Below are positions 1-7,469 of a stretch of DNA of 10,178 bases, piece by piece. This DNA comes from an uncultured Eubacteriales bacterium (lineage in GTDB: Bacteria; Bacillota; Clostridia; Lachnospirales; Lachnospiraceae). Every line of letters begins with the position of its first letter. Positions within the stretch are counted from its first letter, which is position 1. Made by a program: the position numbers and the translations under genes. The stretch covers positions 1 to 10,178 of the forward strand of contig UQVN01000108.1 in the NCBI GenBank assembly GCA_900544525.1, given 5' to 3'. Under the pieces are notes generated by a model, which made no database searches, had not been told where the DNA came from, and was given only the letters and a program-made list of their open reading frames with translations.

Positions 1-92
1 TTTTATTACTGCTCTTTTTCTGAGAAAACAGTTCCTTTTCCAACAGCCATTTTATCAGATAAAATTTCTACCAATATACATCGGAAGTTCCT

Positions 93-488
93 TTACCTTG
101 GTGCAAGATAAGAAAATTCAGGCAAATTTCTTAGCACTCCAAAAATAACAAATCCAATTACCATGCACCACAATAAAATATCTTTTTGTTTCTTCTTTAT
201 TTTTCCATACTTCTTTATTTCAATTATGGACTTTATCCCTATGAAAAGTAAAATAGGAATACAAATCATAATCATCTGATTGGCGTAAAATGCAGACTTT
301 ATATCTCCCTTTAATAAAGCAAGACACATTCTTGATACACCACATCCAGGACAATAAAATCCTGTTATTTTATAAAAAAGACACGGAATGGCATATCCTG
401 TTTTTTGAACAAAAAAGGCATATCCTAGTCCGATTATGCTGACTAGAACTGCCCTTTTTATTCCATTTAATATTGAACTCTGTTCCAT
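93..488 (-). CDS. DUF2752 family small membrane protein
   Basis: A 131-residue protein of the DUF2752 family, whose molecular function is unknown. The sequence shows the family signature CPGCGVSR at residues 46-53, just after the first hydrophobic segment (about 11-27). Two more predicted membrane segments follow (about 70-88 and 105-120), with a conserved-looking NLPEFSYLAP tail at the C-terminus. A basic stretch of mostly Lys (about 92-102) between segments 2 and 3 is probably cytosolic. The two Cys of CPGCG could bind metal or be redox-active, but that is inference. The ATG at 486-488 lies inside the 3' end of the upstream DUF4234 gene. GGAG sits about 7 nt before it, so the two are probably translationally coupled. 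No separate promoter is visible, and no clear terminator follows before the window edge. The family call is firm; the function is not known. Confidence 0.85.
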   Translation of the reverse strand: MEQSSILNGIKRAVLVSIIGLGYAFFVQKTGYAIPCLFYKITGFYCPGCGVSRMCLALLKGDIKSAFYANQMIMICIPILLFIGIKSIIEIKKYGKIKKKQKDILLWCMVIGFVIFGVLRNLPEFSYLAPR

Positions 489-835
489 GAAGAATCTCCA
501 TCAAGCAATTGATTTACTTCATTTTGCATTAATACTAATCCAATAATTGGAAAAATCAGCTGAAGAATTAAATATAAAATTCCACTATTGCTCGAAGTTC
601 TTCCTCTCTTTTGTTTTGCAATATCAATCTTTTCTCCCATTTGATATGCCCAGTATAAACCATAAATATTGCAAGTGATAATCGTTAATAATAATGCTAA
701 AATCCCCGATGCATAATTTGGATTTTCTGATAGCTCATTGGCATCATCGGTTACACAAACAATCCAATAAAGCTCATAAATCCCACAAGTAATAATCGAA
801 AAAATAATACAAAGAGCTAAATTTCTCTGTCTCAT
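467..835 (-). CDS. DUF4234 domain membrane protein
   Basis: A 122-residue integral membrane protein resembling the DUF4234 family, of unknown function. Three hydrophobic segments are visible (about 6-25, 44-65 and 84-104), with a short Lys/Arg-rich loop (about 74-79) before the third. The first two segments are internally duplicated around the same motif: ITCGIYELYW at 15-24 and ITCNIYGLYW at 53-62. The C-terminal tail (105-122) is polar. The ATG at 833-835 is preceded by GGAGAGGAG about 8 nt upstream, which supports this start. It is the first gene of a two-gene operon; its last 22 nt overlap the start of the DUF2752 gene, and the two small membrane proteins may act together. An extended -10 promoter lies at 896-924 and a perfect palindrome at 862-880, so the unit can be transcribed independently of the large oxidase gene upstream. 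Confidence 0.82.
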   Translation of the reverse strand: MRQRNLALCIIFSIITCGIYELYWIVCVTDDANELSENPNYASGILALLLTIITCNIYGLYWAYQMGEKIDIAKQKRGRTSSNSGILYLILQLIFPIIGLVLMQNEVNQLLDGDSSWNRVQY

Positions 836-861
836 CGCTTTTCTCCTCTCCTTCTTCTTTT

Positions 862-880
862 GTTAAATTCTAAATTTAAC
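862..880 (-). promoter_or_regulatory. Perfect palindrome in the DUF4234 leader (possible operator)
   Basis: GTTAAATT-CTA-AATTTAAC forms an inverted repeat with two perfect 8-bp arms and a 3-nt centre. It sits between the predicted transcription start (about 889) and the ribosome site (about 842-852) of the DUF4234-DUF2752 operon. The position suits a repressor operator or a short AU-rich leader hairpin. The arms are AT-only apart from the outer G/C, so chance occurrence in this AT-rich DNA cannot be excluded. Confidence 0.4.
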
Positions 881-895
881 TATCTTTATTTTATA

Positions 896-924
896 ATTTT
901 ATCATATTTTATACGATTTCACAA
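896..924 (-). promoter_or_regulatory. Sigma-A type promoter with extended -10, for the DUF4234-DUF2752 operon
   Basis: On the minus strand TTGTGA (919-924) and TAAAAT (896-901) are separated by exactly 17 nt. A TG dinucleotide one base before the -10 gives TGATAAAAT, an extended -10. The predicted start is near 889, about 55 nt upstream of the ATG at 835. Match to consensus is 4 of 6 for the -35 and 5 of 6 for the -10. Confidence 0.6.
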
Positions 925-940
925 TATTATTCCACACTTT

Positions 941-1029
941 GCCGCCCACGAACCGTTTACATAATTAAACCTTTTTATCTGTATACACTAAAAGGCTTAC
1001 TTCGTAAGTTTCTCATATTCGCGGGCGGC
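941..1029. repeat. Structured intergenic inverted-repeat element with cloverleaf-like fold
   Basis: GCCGCCC (941-947) is complementary to GGGCGGC (1023-1029). After one mismatch (A948/C1022), CGAA (949-952) pairs with TTCG (1018-1021), giving an 11-pair closing stem that is strikingly GC-rich for this AT-rich region. Inside lie three small inverted repeats in series: GTTTA/TAAAC (955-959/966-970), CCTTTT/AAAAGG (970-975/990-995) and CTTAC/GTAAG (996-1000/1004-1008). The element begins 30 nt past the stop of the oxidase gene. It could be a 3'-end RNA structure of that transcript, a small RNA, or a dispersed intergenic repeat. It is not a recognisable tRNA, and no T-tract follows the outer stem. 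Confidence 0.45.
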
Positions 1030-1059
1030 GTAGCACTTTTACCTAACACACACACCGAT

Positions 1060-4000
1060 TTATTTTCTACTCAAACATTCTAACGCCCTTTTACAAACTT
1101 GATTACATTTTCCTCGAATTCCTTGTTTTAAGACTCTAAAAATTCCCCACATTCCTGATTCTACATCCCATTTTAGACTTCCCGAACGGTATAGATAATC
1201 GCCTGGACAAGAAGCTCCCTCTTTTAAATCCATATTAAACGTATTTCCAATGCTAATGGCTCCTTGCATAGAATGTGGTTTTCCTTCGGACTCTACTTCC
1301 CTTATCTTGTTCCACTCATGACCATGAATACAAAAACCTACATTTCTTGGCTTATCTGCTGGCATCATAGCTCTAAATATCACTCTTTCCCCTGTATAGG
1401 CTTTAAAAATAGGAGTCGCTGGATCCCCATGAATCTTACTACTAAATATTTTTGAAATTCTATGATCGCGTTTTAATCGATTTGCAAATCGCTCGGAACG
1501 ATAATTATATCCCTTTTCTCCTGTATCTTCTGCATCTACTTCCTCATCTTCTTCTCCTCTTGCCGTTTGTATTAACTTCCCATCCTTATCAAGCATACGA
1601 ATTCCATTTTGAATAAATAAAACACATTCCCGGAACGTTTCCGTTCCTGGCGCAACAATGACAGCTTCTTCCTCATAACTACCTTTTGCTAAGGAAAAGT
1701 TTTTATACCATCTAGCTCCTGCTGGCTCAATTACAATTGCTCCAAATAATCCATGATAACGATGATTTCTCATATCTCCAAATGATTGAATCAAACAGCA
1801 TCCATATTCTTGATTGGCATACCATAAATATTTTTTACTTTCTCCAACACCAACCGTTTGTTCCTGACTATTATATCCAATATTAATTCCAGAATCACTA
1901 ATTGGATCGTAGTGTAGAAACTGAGGATTTAACGATACTCGCATCGAAGGTGTATGCTTCTTATCCAATGGAACTCTTGGATAATCATAATACGGAATTG
2001 GTCTTGACGGATCAAAGAAATTATGAAGTGTCACTTCAATCCACTCTCCTGCATTGGCACGTAAAATAAGTGGTTTTGGATTATAGTTTCCACATAACGC
2101 TTGATCCATATCTTCTAATGGTACAAACATAAGGCCATCTGGGTCATGATCTCCATATCCATTATATTCCACCTTTTTTTGGATAGCTGCAATTTCATAT
2201 TTTCGAATTTTGGAATGATTGTTTGGACATGGTGGCAAGGATGCTATGCGTTTTATCCCTTTACACAAAGGTTTCAAACATTCTCTTTCTTCCTTATATA
2301 CTCTTATAATTCCCCAAAGCCCTAACCATGCATCATCGATTCCTCCAAAATAATATAAATAATCCCCTGCATCATAGGATTTCTCAATCCGAATATTAAA
2401 TGCTTCCGAAATTCCAATAGTTTGTGAAGCTACTTCTAATGACTTATTGTCTTCGATTTCTTTTTTCCATGACATTCCTGTTAAGTTAAAACTATGCTGT
2501 TCTTCATGGGCACCATCCAAAAGACGAATGACCATCTCATCTTCTGGATAAGTTTCCAAAATAGGCGTCGATGGATCCCCATGAACAAGGGAACTGAAAA
2601 TATAGGCAGGATCATCGTGCTCTTTTAAACGCTCTCTCATTGGCTCTGACCGATAATTAATTCCCATCACTCCTGGATCGTCATGAGAACCCATTACTTC
2701 TGGTGGATTTAATGGTTGATTGTTTTTATCAAACAACAAGGCGAAATCATGCACAAATAGTGCAAATTCTCGGAACGATGTTCCATCTTTTTTCTTAATC
2801 ACTGCCTTTGTTCCATATTTTAAAGGTTCTCCCGTTTTCACATCATGAAAAGTAGCTCCTGCTTCCTCCACAATAAGAGCTCCAAATACTCCATGTTGTT
2901 GATGGGAATTTGCAAATAGATGGTCATGGAAAAATACAGTTTTTAACTCAGTATTTGCAAAAAATCGTTCGATCAATGTTTCATACTGCCTTGCTCCTGC
3001 AATATTATTCCATCCATTGGCCGATCCATCGGATACAATGGTATCAAACTTTACTAAATGAATATGATATCCTACAATATCCGTCTTCGTGCGCATTTGA
3101 AATGGGCTTTCTTCTAAATATTCAGGCAATAAGTTGGTCATTCTAATTTCGATACAGTCACCTGCATTAGCCCGAATCACAAGTGGTTCTACTTGAATCT
3201 CTTCTTTTTCCACTTTTTCAATATAGCTTTCTAATCCTCCGTGTCGTTCTAATTCCTCTTTTAACACAAAAAATCTTCCTTGTGGATCGTGCCATCCATA
3301 TTTATTATAAGTGACTTTTGCTTGAACAACTGCCAGTTCAAATACCTTTACCGATGTTTCCTTTTCCATACAATCTTCTTGGATACTTTCCTCTTGTTGA
3401 TCCACATGGCAAGGACAAGTGTCGGTATAAAGGGCTCCTGGTTCAAAATGTGTTACAAAATTTTCTCTCTCTAAATCTGTCGGCTCTATTTTATTACTTC
3501 CATCTTCATTTAAAATACCTAATGGTGGCTGTAATGGGCGCTCTCCAAATGTTCCATTAATAAAATTTGGATACCCTGGATGTTTATCATCTTTTTTCGG
3601 TGGTGCTTTTCGATCTTTTAATGGTATTAATGCCGGAATTTTTGTTCCATCTGGCAATGTACCATTTCCATCTTCTAGTTTGTCATAAATTCTCCAAAGC
3701 GTCCACATTCCTTCATGAAAGTGTGGATATAGATGGCAATGAAAAATAGCATCCCCTATCATACCATTTAAACTTCCTGCCCCATGTAAAATATCAAGGG
3801 TATAACATTCTTGTGGGCTAATGGAAATGGAATCGATAATGGTTGAATTTTGATTGTCTCCATCCAATCTCCATTGATGATTGTGAAGATGAAAGACATG
3901 GGTTTCTTTGACTCCTCCATGAATCAATCGTATCTTTGCTGGATCTCCAACATAGGCTTTTAAAATCGGAGGTGCTGGATCTCCATAGACCCATGAACTC

Positions 4001-4764
4001 ATAGAAATATCTTCTGCCATATCTCCTTCTTCTTCCGTCAGCGGTAAACGGTTTCTCATTGGTTCTGAACGATAACTAATCCCTGTTGTAGCAGAAGGAA
4101 GTCCTGTATGAGGATCCATTGGTTGGTTGCCATTTTTATCTTTTATCTCCAATTCATCATGAAAAAAGACTGCATATTCTCGAAAAGCGGGACGGTATGG
4201 ATGATAAATATCGGCAAACAATCCACTTTCTATTTCCTCTCCTGTTTCTGGATCAAACCAACTTGACTCTGCTGCTTCTACAATAATTGCTCCAAATAAT
4301 CCATGCACATTGGTACCTTCCTCACTGCTTCTCATATCTCCCATGTCATGAAAGAGATAAACGCCTTCCCTTTTTGCATACCATGTATAAGAAATACTAT
4401 GTCTCGTTGTTGTATCTTTATTAAATCCAACATTTGCTCCGTCTGATGTTTGCACTTGATAATCAAGTCCTTGCACATGAATGGATAGTTCTCGATTTAA
4501 AGAATGTGTAAATTTTATTTTTACCGTATCCCCTACATTTGCCCGAATCACTAAAGGCTGTACTTTCTCATATGGCTGTGGTATTGCTTGTTTCCACCGT
4601 TTTATCGCTTCTTCTTTTATCATTTTTGCATCTTGTTTTAAAACATATAATAGTCCATTTGGATCATGATCCCCATATTTATTATAAACAATTGGTATTT
4701 CTATTGCCTCGATTTCATAGTAGCGTATTTGCTCTTTTTTAGGATAGTTACAAAGTTCCATCAC
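1060..4764 (-). CDS. Large six-domain multicopper-oxidase-like protein (three tandem two-cupredoxin repeats)
   Basis: A 1,234-residue protein made of three tandem units (about 14-360, 473-825, 855-1214). Each opens with YNxYGxHDPxG, carries YRSE and HGDPxxPI-type motifs, and contains two cupredoxin domains. Canonical multicopper-oxidase ligands occur once. Domain 2 has H289-VF-H292-L-H294-N-H296 (pattern HxxHxHxH) and H342-C343-H344-xxx-H348-xxxx-M353. Domain 3 has H567-I-H569 and H613-D-H615. These would form a type 1 copper in domain 2 and a trinuclear cluster at the D2/D3 interface. Equivalent positions in D4, D5, D6 and D1 are mostly lost. The expected activity is one-electron oxidation of a metal or organic substrate coupled to O2 reduction; the substrate is unknown. 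Its length resembles the Mn oxidase MnxG (about 1,200 residues), but identity cannot be judged here. No signal peptide or membrane segment is seen. A GTG (4762-4764) and an ATG (4759-4761) are adjacent. AAAGGGG (4770-4776) is 8 nt from the ATG, so 4761 may be the true start. The gene appears monocistronic. Confidence 0.85.
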   Translation of the reverse strand: MMELCNYPKKEQIRYYEIEAIEIPIVYNKYGDHDPNGLLYVLKQDAKMIKEEAIKRWKQAIPQPYEKVQPLVIRANVGDTVKIKFTHSLNRELSIHVQGLDYQVQTSDGANVGFNKDTTTRHSISYTWYAKREGVYLFHDMGDMRSSEEGTNVHGLFGAIIVEAAESSWFDPETGEEIESGLFADIYHPYRPAFREYAVFFHDELEIKDKNGNQPMDPHTGLPSATTGISYRSEPMRNRLPLTEEEGDMAEDISMSSWVYGDPAPPILKAYVGDPAKIRLIHGGVKETHVFHLHNHQWRLDGDNQNSTIIDSISISPQECYTLDILHGAGSLNGMIGDAIFHCHLYPHFHEGMWTLWRIYDKLEDGNGTLPDGTKIPALIPLKDRKAPPKKDDKHPGYPNFINGTFGERPLQPPLGILNEDGSNKIEPTDLERENFVTHFEPGALYTDTCPCHVDQQEESIQEDCMEKETSVKVFELAVVQAKVTYNKYGWHDPQGRFFVLKEELERHGGLESYIEKVEKEEIQVEPLVIRANAGDCIEIRMTNLLPEYLEESPFQMRTKTDIVGYHIHLVKFDTIVSDGSANGWNNIAGARQYETLIERFFANTELKTVFFHDHLFANSHQQHGVFGALIVEEAGATFHDVKTGEPLKYGTKAVIKKKDGTSFREFALFVHDFALLFDKNNQPLNPPEVMGSHDDPGVMGINYRSEPMRERLKEHDDPAYIFSSLVHGDPSTPILETYPEDEMVIRLLDGAHEEQHSFNLTGMSWKKEIEDNKSLEVASQTIGISEAFNIRIEKSYDAGDYLYYFGGIDDAWLGLWGIIRVYKEERECLKPLCKGIKRIASLPPCPNNHSKIRKYEIAAIQKKVEYNGYGDHDPDGLMFVPLEDMDQALCGNYNPKPLILRANAGEWIEVTLHNFFDPSRPIPYYDYPRVPLDKKHTPSMRVSLNPQFLHYDPISDSGINIGYNSQEQTVGVGESKKYLWYANQEYGCCLIQSFGDMRNHRYHGLFGAIVIEPAGARWYKNFSLAKGSYEEEAVIVAPGTETFRECVLFIQNGIRMLDKDGKLIQTARGEEDEEVDAEDTGEKGYNYRSERFANRLKRDHRISKIFSSKIHGDPATPIFKAYTGERVIFRAMMPADKPRNVGFCIHGHEWNKIREVESEGKPHSMQGAISIGNTFNMDLKEGASCPGDYLYRSGSLKWDVESGMWGIFRVLKQGIRGKCNQVCKRALECLSRK

Positions 4765-4776
4765 CCATTCCCCTTT
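4759..4776 (-). promoter_or_regulatory. Ribosome binding site and start choice of the large oxidase
   Basis: AAAGGGG (4770-4776) lies 5 nt before a GTG codon (4762-4764) and 8 nt before the adjacent in-frame ATG (4759-4761). The spacing favours the ATG, which would remove one residue from the N-terminus. Confidence 0.55.
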
Positions 4777-4848
4777 CTTTTAACTGACAAAATCAATGAG
4801 TTTTTATTAAATATGTTGCATAATTTCTTACGCTTTGGCATATCTTTA

Positions 4849-4873
4849 TAAGTTATGGTTTCTCTTTATTATA
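4849..4873 (-). promoter_or_regulatory. Weak candidate promoter elements upstream of the oxidase
   Basis: Two -10-like hexamers are visible. TATAAT (4868-4873) is a perfect sigma-A -10, but no recognisable -35 sits 16-18 nt upstream. CATAACTTA (4849-4857) fits the CATAnnnTA form used by mother-cell sporulation sigma factors (sigma-K; the shorter CATAnnnT also fits sigma-E). Its upstream region does not carry a convincing -35 at the correct spacing: a GAATAT block is about 2 nt too close for sigma-E. Neither can be chosen from sequence alone. Confidence 0.25.
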
Positions 4874-4927
4874 TTCAAAAAAAATAAAACTGCTATTTAT
4901 CGACAAGGAAATACAAAAAAAGAAAAC

Positions 4928-4983
4928 AAAAAAACACCGCCAATATTAGTGTGATTTTCTCTAATATTGACAGTGTTTTTTAT
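4928..4983 (-). terminator. Intrinsic terminator of the pheST operon (symmetrical, probably bidirectional)
   Basis: CACCGCCAATATTAG (4935-4949) pairs with CTAATATTGACAGTG (4961-4975) over 15 positions, two of them G-U on the minus-strand RNA, with an 11-nt loop. On the minus strand the stem is followed by seven T residues. On the plus strand it is also followed by a T run, so it could stop transcription from either side. It lies about 50 nt past the pheT stop and insulates the oxidase gene from pheST read-through. Confidence 0.88.
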
Positions 4984-4985
4984 TT

Positions 4986-5020
4986 ACCATGAGAAGTTCG
5001 CAAAGCTTGCTTCTCATGGT
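4986..5020 (-). repeat. Additional 11-bp hairpin between pheT stop and terminator
   Basis: ACCATGAGAAG (4986-4996) and CTTCTCATGGT (5010-5020) are perfectly complementary with a 13-nt loop. The hairpin starts 7 nt after the pheT stop and has no T-tract of its own. It lies just before the true terminator hairpin and may act as a 3'-end stabiliser or a backup pause structure. Confidence 0.6.
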
Positions 5021-5027
5021 TTAAATG

Positions 5028-7454
5028 TTAAGCGCGAAGCTCAATTCCCATTTTCTTTAATTCATCTAAGATCTTTTCAACAACTGTGTTGACTTCTGCA
5101 TCTTCTAATGTGCGATCTTTTCTTCTAAATGTCATAGAATAAGCAACAGATTTATATCCTTCTTTGATCTGGCTTCCTTCATAGACGTCAAACAACTGGA
5201 AGCTTTCTAAAATCTTTCCACCACGTTTTTTAATGACTTTTTCCACTTCACCAACTGGAATTTCTTTGCTCATTACCATACTTAAGTCACGAGTCATTGC
5301 TGGGAATTTGGCAATTCCTTCATATTTTCTTTCAAAAGTAGCTTTCTCTACTAATACTGGCATATCAATTACTGCTACATAAGCCTCTGTACTGAAATCA
5401 TAGTTATCACATACTTCTGGATGAACCTGACCCATGTAACCAACTTTTTCTCCCTGTAAGAAAATATCCGCTGTACGTCCTGGATGTAAAAATGGATAAG
5501 AACCTTTTGCGTATTCTGACTGTCCTTCTAATCCTAATTTTTCAAATAACTCTTCAAGAACTCCTTTTAAGTCAAAGAAATCGCCTGCTCCATACATACC
5601 AAATGTAAACTGCATTCTCTCTTCTGGAAGCTCAGTAAGAGGAAGTTGTTTTGGAAGGTAAATATTGCCCATTTCATATAATTTGGCAACTTTATTTCTA
5701 CGATTGTAGTTTGTCGCTAAGGATGTGAGCATACCATTTAAAGAGATCGTTCTCATAATGCTGAAATCTTCTCCTAATGGGTTAGAAATTACAATCGCCT
5801 GTCTTTCTTTTGCATCTTCTGAAAGCAATAATTTATCAAATACTTTCGGACTTTCAAAGGAATAAGTCATTCCGCCGTTGAAACCATTTTGCTCTGCAAT
5901 TTGTCTTGTAACTTCTTCCACTCTTCCTTTAAAAGATTTTTTACCAGCCGTTGCTTCTCCTCTTGGAAGTGTTGTTGGAATGTTATCATATCCAAAGAAA
6001 CGAGCCACTTCTTCTGCAATATCTGCCATGCAGTTTAAATCTTGACGGAAAGATGGAATATGAAGAAGTCCTGTTTCTTTTTCAAATGTTAACTCTAACT
6101 TTTCAAGATATCCTAACATTTCTTCTGCTGTTAATGTTGTTCCAAGAAGTGCATTAATTCTTTCTGGCTCAAATGGAACGGTCACTTCTTCTTTTTTCAC
6201 TGGATATACATCAACACATCCACCTACTACAGTACCTGCACCAAACTCTTCAATTAACTGACAAGCACGGTTAATCGCATCCATTGTATTGTTTGGCTCT
6301 AATCCTTTTTCAAATTTACCAGAAGCATCCGTTCTTAAACCAATTTTCTTAGAAGAAAGACGAATATTTGTTCCATCAAAACAAGCTGCTTCTAATAACA
6401 ATGTCTGAATGCTGTCTGTTACCATGGAGTTTTCCCCACCCATGATTCCAGCAATACCAACTGGCTTTTCTGCATCATTGATCATGAGTACAGAAGAATC
6501 AAGTGTTCTTTCTTGTCCATCTAACGTTGTAAAAGTATCACCATCATTTGCACACTTTACAATGATTTTATTTCCTGCAATTGTAGATAAATCATAAGCG
6601 TGCATTGGCTGTCCGTATTCTTCCATAATATAGTTTGTAATATCCACAATATTATTAATTGGACGAATTCCCATAGAAGCTAATCTTCTTTGCATCCATT
6701 TTGGAGATGGAGCTAATTTAATGTCTTTTACAACTCTTCCTACATAGCGTTTGCAAAGTTCCTTATTTTCTACTTCTACTTGAATGTAATCGCTCGCTTT
6801 TTCATCATTTCCAGTTTCTTTGATCACTGGTGGATAAAAAGGTTTATTAAAAGTAGCAGCTACTTCTCTTGCCATACCGATCATACTAAAACAGTCAACA
6901 CGATTTGATGTAATTTCAAATTCAACAACGGCATCATGAAGTCCAAAAGCCTCAATAGCATCATCCCCTGGTTTTACGCCATCTTTTTCATTAAAAATGT
7001 AAACGCCATCTTCTGGGGCTTCTGGATACATTTCTCTTGTACATCCAAGTTCTTCTACAGAACACATCATACCATTAGAAACAACACCACGTAACTTTCC
7101 TTTTTTAATCTTAATGCCTTCCTCTGGAAGTGGGCTTCCGTCATGTCCTCCAGCAACACGTCCACCATCTAATACGACAGGAATCATATCGCCCTCTTTT
7201 ACATTGCTAGCTCCTGTTACGATCTGTGTTAATTCTTCTGCTCCTATATCCACTTGGCATACAACTAACTTTGTAGCATCTGGATGTCTTTCAATAGACT
7301 TAATCTGTCCAACAACAATTTTATCTAAGTTTTTATCAAGCTCTACTGCTGTTTCCACGTGAGAACCAGAGAGCGTCATTTTATCTACATATTCCTGAAG
7401 TGTGCAATCAAGATCAGGAACATAGGCTTTAATCCATGAAATTGGTGTATTCAT
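5028..7454 (-). CDS. pheT: Phenylalanine--tRNA ligase beta subunit
   Basis: The beta subunit of cytosolic alpha2beta2 PheRS, which charges tRNA-Phe with phenylalanine using ATP. This chain mainly binds tRNA and edits mischarged Tyr-tRNA-Phe. At 808 residues it has normal full bacterial length. Domains in order: an N-terminal helical start, an EMAP-type tRNA-binding OB fold (about 43-155, including GMMCSVEELG), the B3/B4 editing domain (about 215-385, with RPINNIVDITNYI near 264-276), the B5 domain (about 407-482), the catalytic-like B6/B7 core (about 490-690) and a C-terminal ferredoxin-fold anticodon-binding domain (about 712-806, with KFPAMTRDLSMV and TFRRKDRTL). The ATG at 7452-7454 is served by AGGAGG (7466-7471), which overlaps the pheS stop codon (7470-7472), so the two subunits are translationally coupled. 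No truncation or missing domain is seen. Confidence 0.98.
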   Translation of the reverse strand: MNTPISWIKAYVPDLDCTLQEYVDKMTLSGSHVETAVELDKNLDKIVVGQIKSIERHPDATKLVVCQVDIGAEELTQIVTGASNVKEGDMIPVVLDGGRVAGGHDGSPLPEEGIKIKKGKLRGVVSNGMMCSVEELGCTREMYPEAPEDGVYIFNEKDGVKPGDDAIEAFGLHDAVVEFEITSNRVDCFSMIGMAREVAATFNKPFYPPVIKETGNDEKASDYIQVEVENKELCKRYVGRVVKDIKLAPSPKWMQRRLASMGIRPINNIVDITNYIMEEYGQPMHAYDLSTIAGNKIIVKCANDGDTFTTLDGQERTLDSSVLMINDAEKPVGIAGIMGGENSMVTDSIQTLLLEAACFDGTNIRLSSKKIGLRTDASGKFEKGLEPNNTMDAINRACQLIEEFGAGTVVGGCVDVYPVKKEEVTVPFEPERINALLGTTLTAEEMLGYLEKLELTFEKETGLLHIPSFRQDLNCMADIAEEVARFFGYDNIPTTLPRGEATAGKKSFKGRVEEVTRQIAEQNGFNGGMTYSFESPKVFDKLLLSEDAKERQAIVISNPLGEDFSIMRTISLNGMLTSLATNYNRRNKVAKLYEMGNIYLPKQLPLTELPEERMQFTFGMYGAGDFFDLKGVLEELFEKLGLEGQSEYAKGSYPFLHPGRTADIFLQGEKVGYMGQVHPEVCDNYDFSTEAYVAVIDMPVLVEKATFERKYEGIAKFPAMTRDLSMVMSKEIPVGEVEKVIKKRGGKILESFQLFDVYEGSQIKEGYKSVAYSMTFRRKDRTLEDAEVNTVVEKILDELKKMGIELRA

Positions 7455-7469
7455 AACTTTTATATCCTC

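Noticed and set aside
941..1029. tRNA gene suggested by the cloverleaf shape on the minus strand
   Set aside because: There is no proper T-loop (GTTCGANNC), D-loop GG or anticodon stem of correct size, and the closing stem has a mismatch and 4 extra pairs. It is only a cloverleaf-like fold.
1264..4851. Plus-strand open frames of 60-80 codons opposite the large oxidase
   Set aside because: They overlap a well-supported gene on the other strand, lack ribosome sites and show no recognisable domains. They are shadows of the oxidase reading frame.
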